Positions 28,806-30,490 of a stretch of DNA of 30,490 nucleotides are shown in pieces (position 1 is the stretch's first letter; each line of letters starts with the position of its first letter). The notes below the pieces were generated by a model. It made no database searches. It saw only the letters and a list, made by a program, of their open reading frames with translations, and was not told where the DNA came from. The position numbers were made by a program, and so were the translations under genes. Source of the DNA: a virus; the IMG/VR virus record IMGVR_UViG_3300000829_000041, positions 1 through 30,490 of that record, one strand, 5' to 3'.

Positions 28806-29936
28806 TCACTGAGACCCCACTGACAGTGCCAACGTCTTAGCCCGAGAAATAACCAGGTGCGACCGGGTCCCTTTTTTGCGTGCTTGCTCTCGGTAGAAGG
28901 GAGTTTCGCTCTGCACCATCTCTGCCAGTGCCGCCTCCAGAAAATCTTGTTGTCGCACCTCACCCAGTAGCTCCCAAGCGCTGGGCTCGGTAGACACGGC
29001 AGGGCACGGATGCGGTGTAATCCTGGCCTTGGCGGGGGTGTGCCGAGGCGCACGGCTGATCTCGCTGGGATGGCTGGCAGGTGCTACGGGAGCGCTGTAG
29101 CCCTCTGGCGAGCGTAGAGCGGCGCGGAGCCACCCTCCAGCATTCTGGACACGTCCACGGGCTTTTGCGGCATGGAAGCAGCTGAGGATGTGCTCGATGG
29201 TGGCGCGGCTCAGGTCCTTGGTCGCCGATCTGACTTGGGGATCGTGGGCTATGCTTTGGGCTACGGGCAGTGGGATTCCGGCAGATTCTGCAAGAAGAGA
29301 AGCAGCAGCAAGAGACTCGGTAGACTGGGACGTTTTGGGGTTTGGATAAAGCCCCTGCGCTGACTGCTGTCCTTCCTGCTTTGCAGGAGTCTGCAAGGTA
29401 TCCCTACGGGATACTTTATACTGACCCTCCGCAACAGTCTCCGCAGAACCCTCCGCAACAAGGGGGCAAAAAGAGGGGGCACCTGTGTGGTTTTCAAGGC
29501 TTTCAGGGGTGGTTTTTGCCGCGTTTTCATGCCTCGTTTTGGGCACTTTTGGAGCCGAAAAACGGGCAGTTGTTGCGGAGGGTCGGAGGTCGGGTGCAGA
29601 CTCCCTCCAATGGGTTTTGTGACCGGGAAAAAGCAGGGCTTTAAGACTCTCTGGAGACAGCAAAACGCGGATACGGCGCTCAATGCCTATAACCTGCTCA
29701 ACTGCCAGAGCGCCCAAAGCCACCAGGCGGGCTATGTATCGCTCTACCGTGTCCACAGAGCATTTTAGATACCCTGCCAGATATTTATTCGTAGCCCAGC
29801 AGAAGCGATCTTTGTTGCGCGTCAGGCGGCGCACTTCAAAAAACAAATTCAGAAGCCCTGCCTGATTTCGTATCCGGCAGGGTTCTGGAACCTCTTTGGT
29901 AAAAGTCAGCTGGTTAGGTGCGGCGAGCGTTGCCAT
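28806..29936 (-). CDS. Winged-helix DNA-binding protein, replication-initiator-like, 376 aa
   Basis: ATG at 29936 with GGAG eight bases upstream. Residues about 25-92 form a winged helix-turn-helix (FEVRRLTRNKDRFCWATNKYLAGYLKCSVDTVERYIARLVALGALAVEQVIGIERRIRVLL), as in plasmid/phage replication initiators and HTH_36-type proteins. A long Ser/Thr/Pro/Gln-rich linker (about 105-225) is followed by a helical C-terminal part with LSRATIEHILSCFHAAKARGRVQNAGGWLRAALRSPEGYSAP, often found in phage replication proteins. It overlaps the recombinase gene by 23 bp. Replication or regulation is inferred from the fold. Confidence 0.65.
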   Translation of the reverse strand: MATLAAPNQLTFTKEVPEPCRIRNQAGLLNLFFEVRRLTRNKDRFCWATNKYLAGYLKCSVDTVERYIARLVALGALAVEQVIGIERRIRVLLSPESLKALLFPGHKTHWRESAPDLRPSATTARFSAPKVPKTRHENAAKTTPESLENHTGAPSFCPLVAEGSAETVAEGQYKVSRRDTLQTPAKQEGQQSAQGLYPNPKTSQSTESLAAASLLAESAGIPLPVAQSIAHDPQVRSATKDLSRATIEHILSCFHAAKARGRVQNAGGWLRAALRSPEGYSAPVAPASHPSEISRAPRHTPAKARITPHPCPAVSTEPSAWELLGEVRQQDFLEAALAEMVQSETPFYREQARKKGTRSHLVISRAKTLALSVGSQ

Positions 29937-30490
29937 GGTTGTCTCCAGCAGAGACTACAAGGCGTAAAACCTCCCGCTCGCCTGGTTTTAGGCCAGGTTT
30001 TAAAGCAGGAAGGGTTATAGCGGCCAGGGCGAGGTCGCCCTGTTTTGTAGCATTCTGCGAACCCGTAGATGGGGACACCTCAAATTGAGTGCCCGATGAA
30101 ACTCCGAAATCACTGTAGATTTCAGCCTCCAGTGAGAGAGTCTTGGGCGATATAACCGTCACCCGATGTACAAAGCCTCGCAAGATCGTGCGACGCTCCG
30201 TTTCTGTAGCAGCTTCCCAAAGCTCACCAAATCGCCCTAGGAGCACTTCTAGCTGGTGCTGAGTGGGCAGCGCCGCGCTTGCACGGGACATCTCATGATC
30301 TAGCCGATCTGCCTCAATGCGCAGTAGCTCGGCCTGGGTTGCCCGCGTGTCCAGCTCACGCAACAATATTTGCCGAGCAGCCCCACCGAGGTTTCCTGCG
30401 AGATCTCCCGTCAGTCGCCGCACCGCCTCCTCTTCCGTCTTGACGCGGCGCAGTGCGGCGCGGTGGGCATCGCGTAGCTCTTTAGGATCT
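29914..30490 (-). CDS. Serine recombinase (integrase), C-terminal part, partial
   Basis: The reading frame is open to the right window edge; the visible 191 residues begin within DPKELRDAHRAALRRVKTEEEAVRRLTGDLAGN. They consist of a long coiled-coil-rich helical region (RQILLRELDTRATQAELLRIEADRLDHEMSRASAALPTQHQLEVLLGRFGELWEAATETERRTILRGFVHRVTV) and a short beta C-terminus with ISPKTLSLEAEIYSDFG. The pattern LWEAATETERRTILRGFVHRVTV is typical of large serine recombinases after their zinc-ribbon and coiled-coil parts; the catalytic N-terminus is outside the window. It would catalyse integration and, with a directionality factor, excision. Confidence 0.75.
   Translation of the reverse strand, partial: DPKELRDAHRAALRRVKTEEEAVRRLTGDLAGNLGGAARQILLRELDTRATQAELLRIEADRLDHEMSRASAALPTQHQLEVLLGRFGELWEAATETERRTILRGFVHRVTVISPKTLSLEAEIYSDFGVSSGTQFEVSPSTGSQNATKQGDLALAAITLPALKPGLKPGEREVLRLVVSAGDNHGNARRT

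Noticed and set aside
1-30490. tRNA genes, insertion sequences and attachment-site repeats
   Set aside because: No cloverleaf-like sequence, transposase or long direct repeat flanking the phage region was seen; the ends of the element are outside the window.

Overview
The window reads as part of a temperate bacteriophage or prophage with a podovirus-like virion. Almost everything is on the minus strand: one late (packaging, head, tail, lysis) region runs right to left from about 29.9 kb to 3.4 kb. There is no tape-measure or contractile-sheath gene. Instead there is a portal, scaffold, capsid, adaptor and nozzle series followed by large ejection-type proteins, as in short-tailed phages. The host cannot be named from the sequence; clear AGGAG-type ribosome sites show it is bacterial.

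Right end to left (minus strand): the C-terminal part of a serine recombinase that enters from outside the window; a winged-helix protein; a short protein with only sigma-factor region 2; small and large terminase subunits; a HAD phosphatase-like protein; a Cys-rich peptide; and a rho-independent terminator. A 25-bp promoter-like repeat then opens the next unit: a small membrane protein, a coiled-coil protein, portal, scaffold, major capsid protein, probable capsid decoration protein, head-tail adaptor, a second connector, a large tail nozzle protein, a DUF3307 membrane protein, and a 450-aa virion protein. Next comes a 2205-aa polyvalent protein with a ParB-like segment and two HExxH zinc-peptidase motifs. 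The same 25-bp repeat recurs before a 228-aa virion protein, followed by a small protein, two holin-like membrane proteins, an SGNH-hydrolase tail fibre and a last appendage protein.

The left 3.3 kb is the lysogeny and accessory end. An XRE-type regulator is flanked by three operators of identical architecture (ATCGC-N6-GCGAT). One precedes a leftward operon of four tiny, stop-start-coupled genes, one precedes the regulator itself, and one precedes a rightward accessory unit. The rightward unit contains an AT-rich secreted SH3-like protein (a probable moron), small unknown proteins, and two related copies of a short C-terminal peptide module.

The most notable element is at 3328-3364: a single 37-bp sequence with all the hallmarks of a CRISPR repeat (GTTGCA start, 8-bp hairpin, GGATTGAAAC end) and no second copy. 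It lies between the accessory genes and the end of the late operon and looks like a phage-borne solitary CRISPR repeat, a candidate RNA-based anti-CRISPR.
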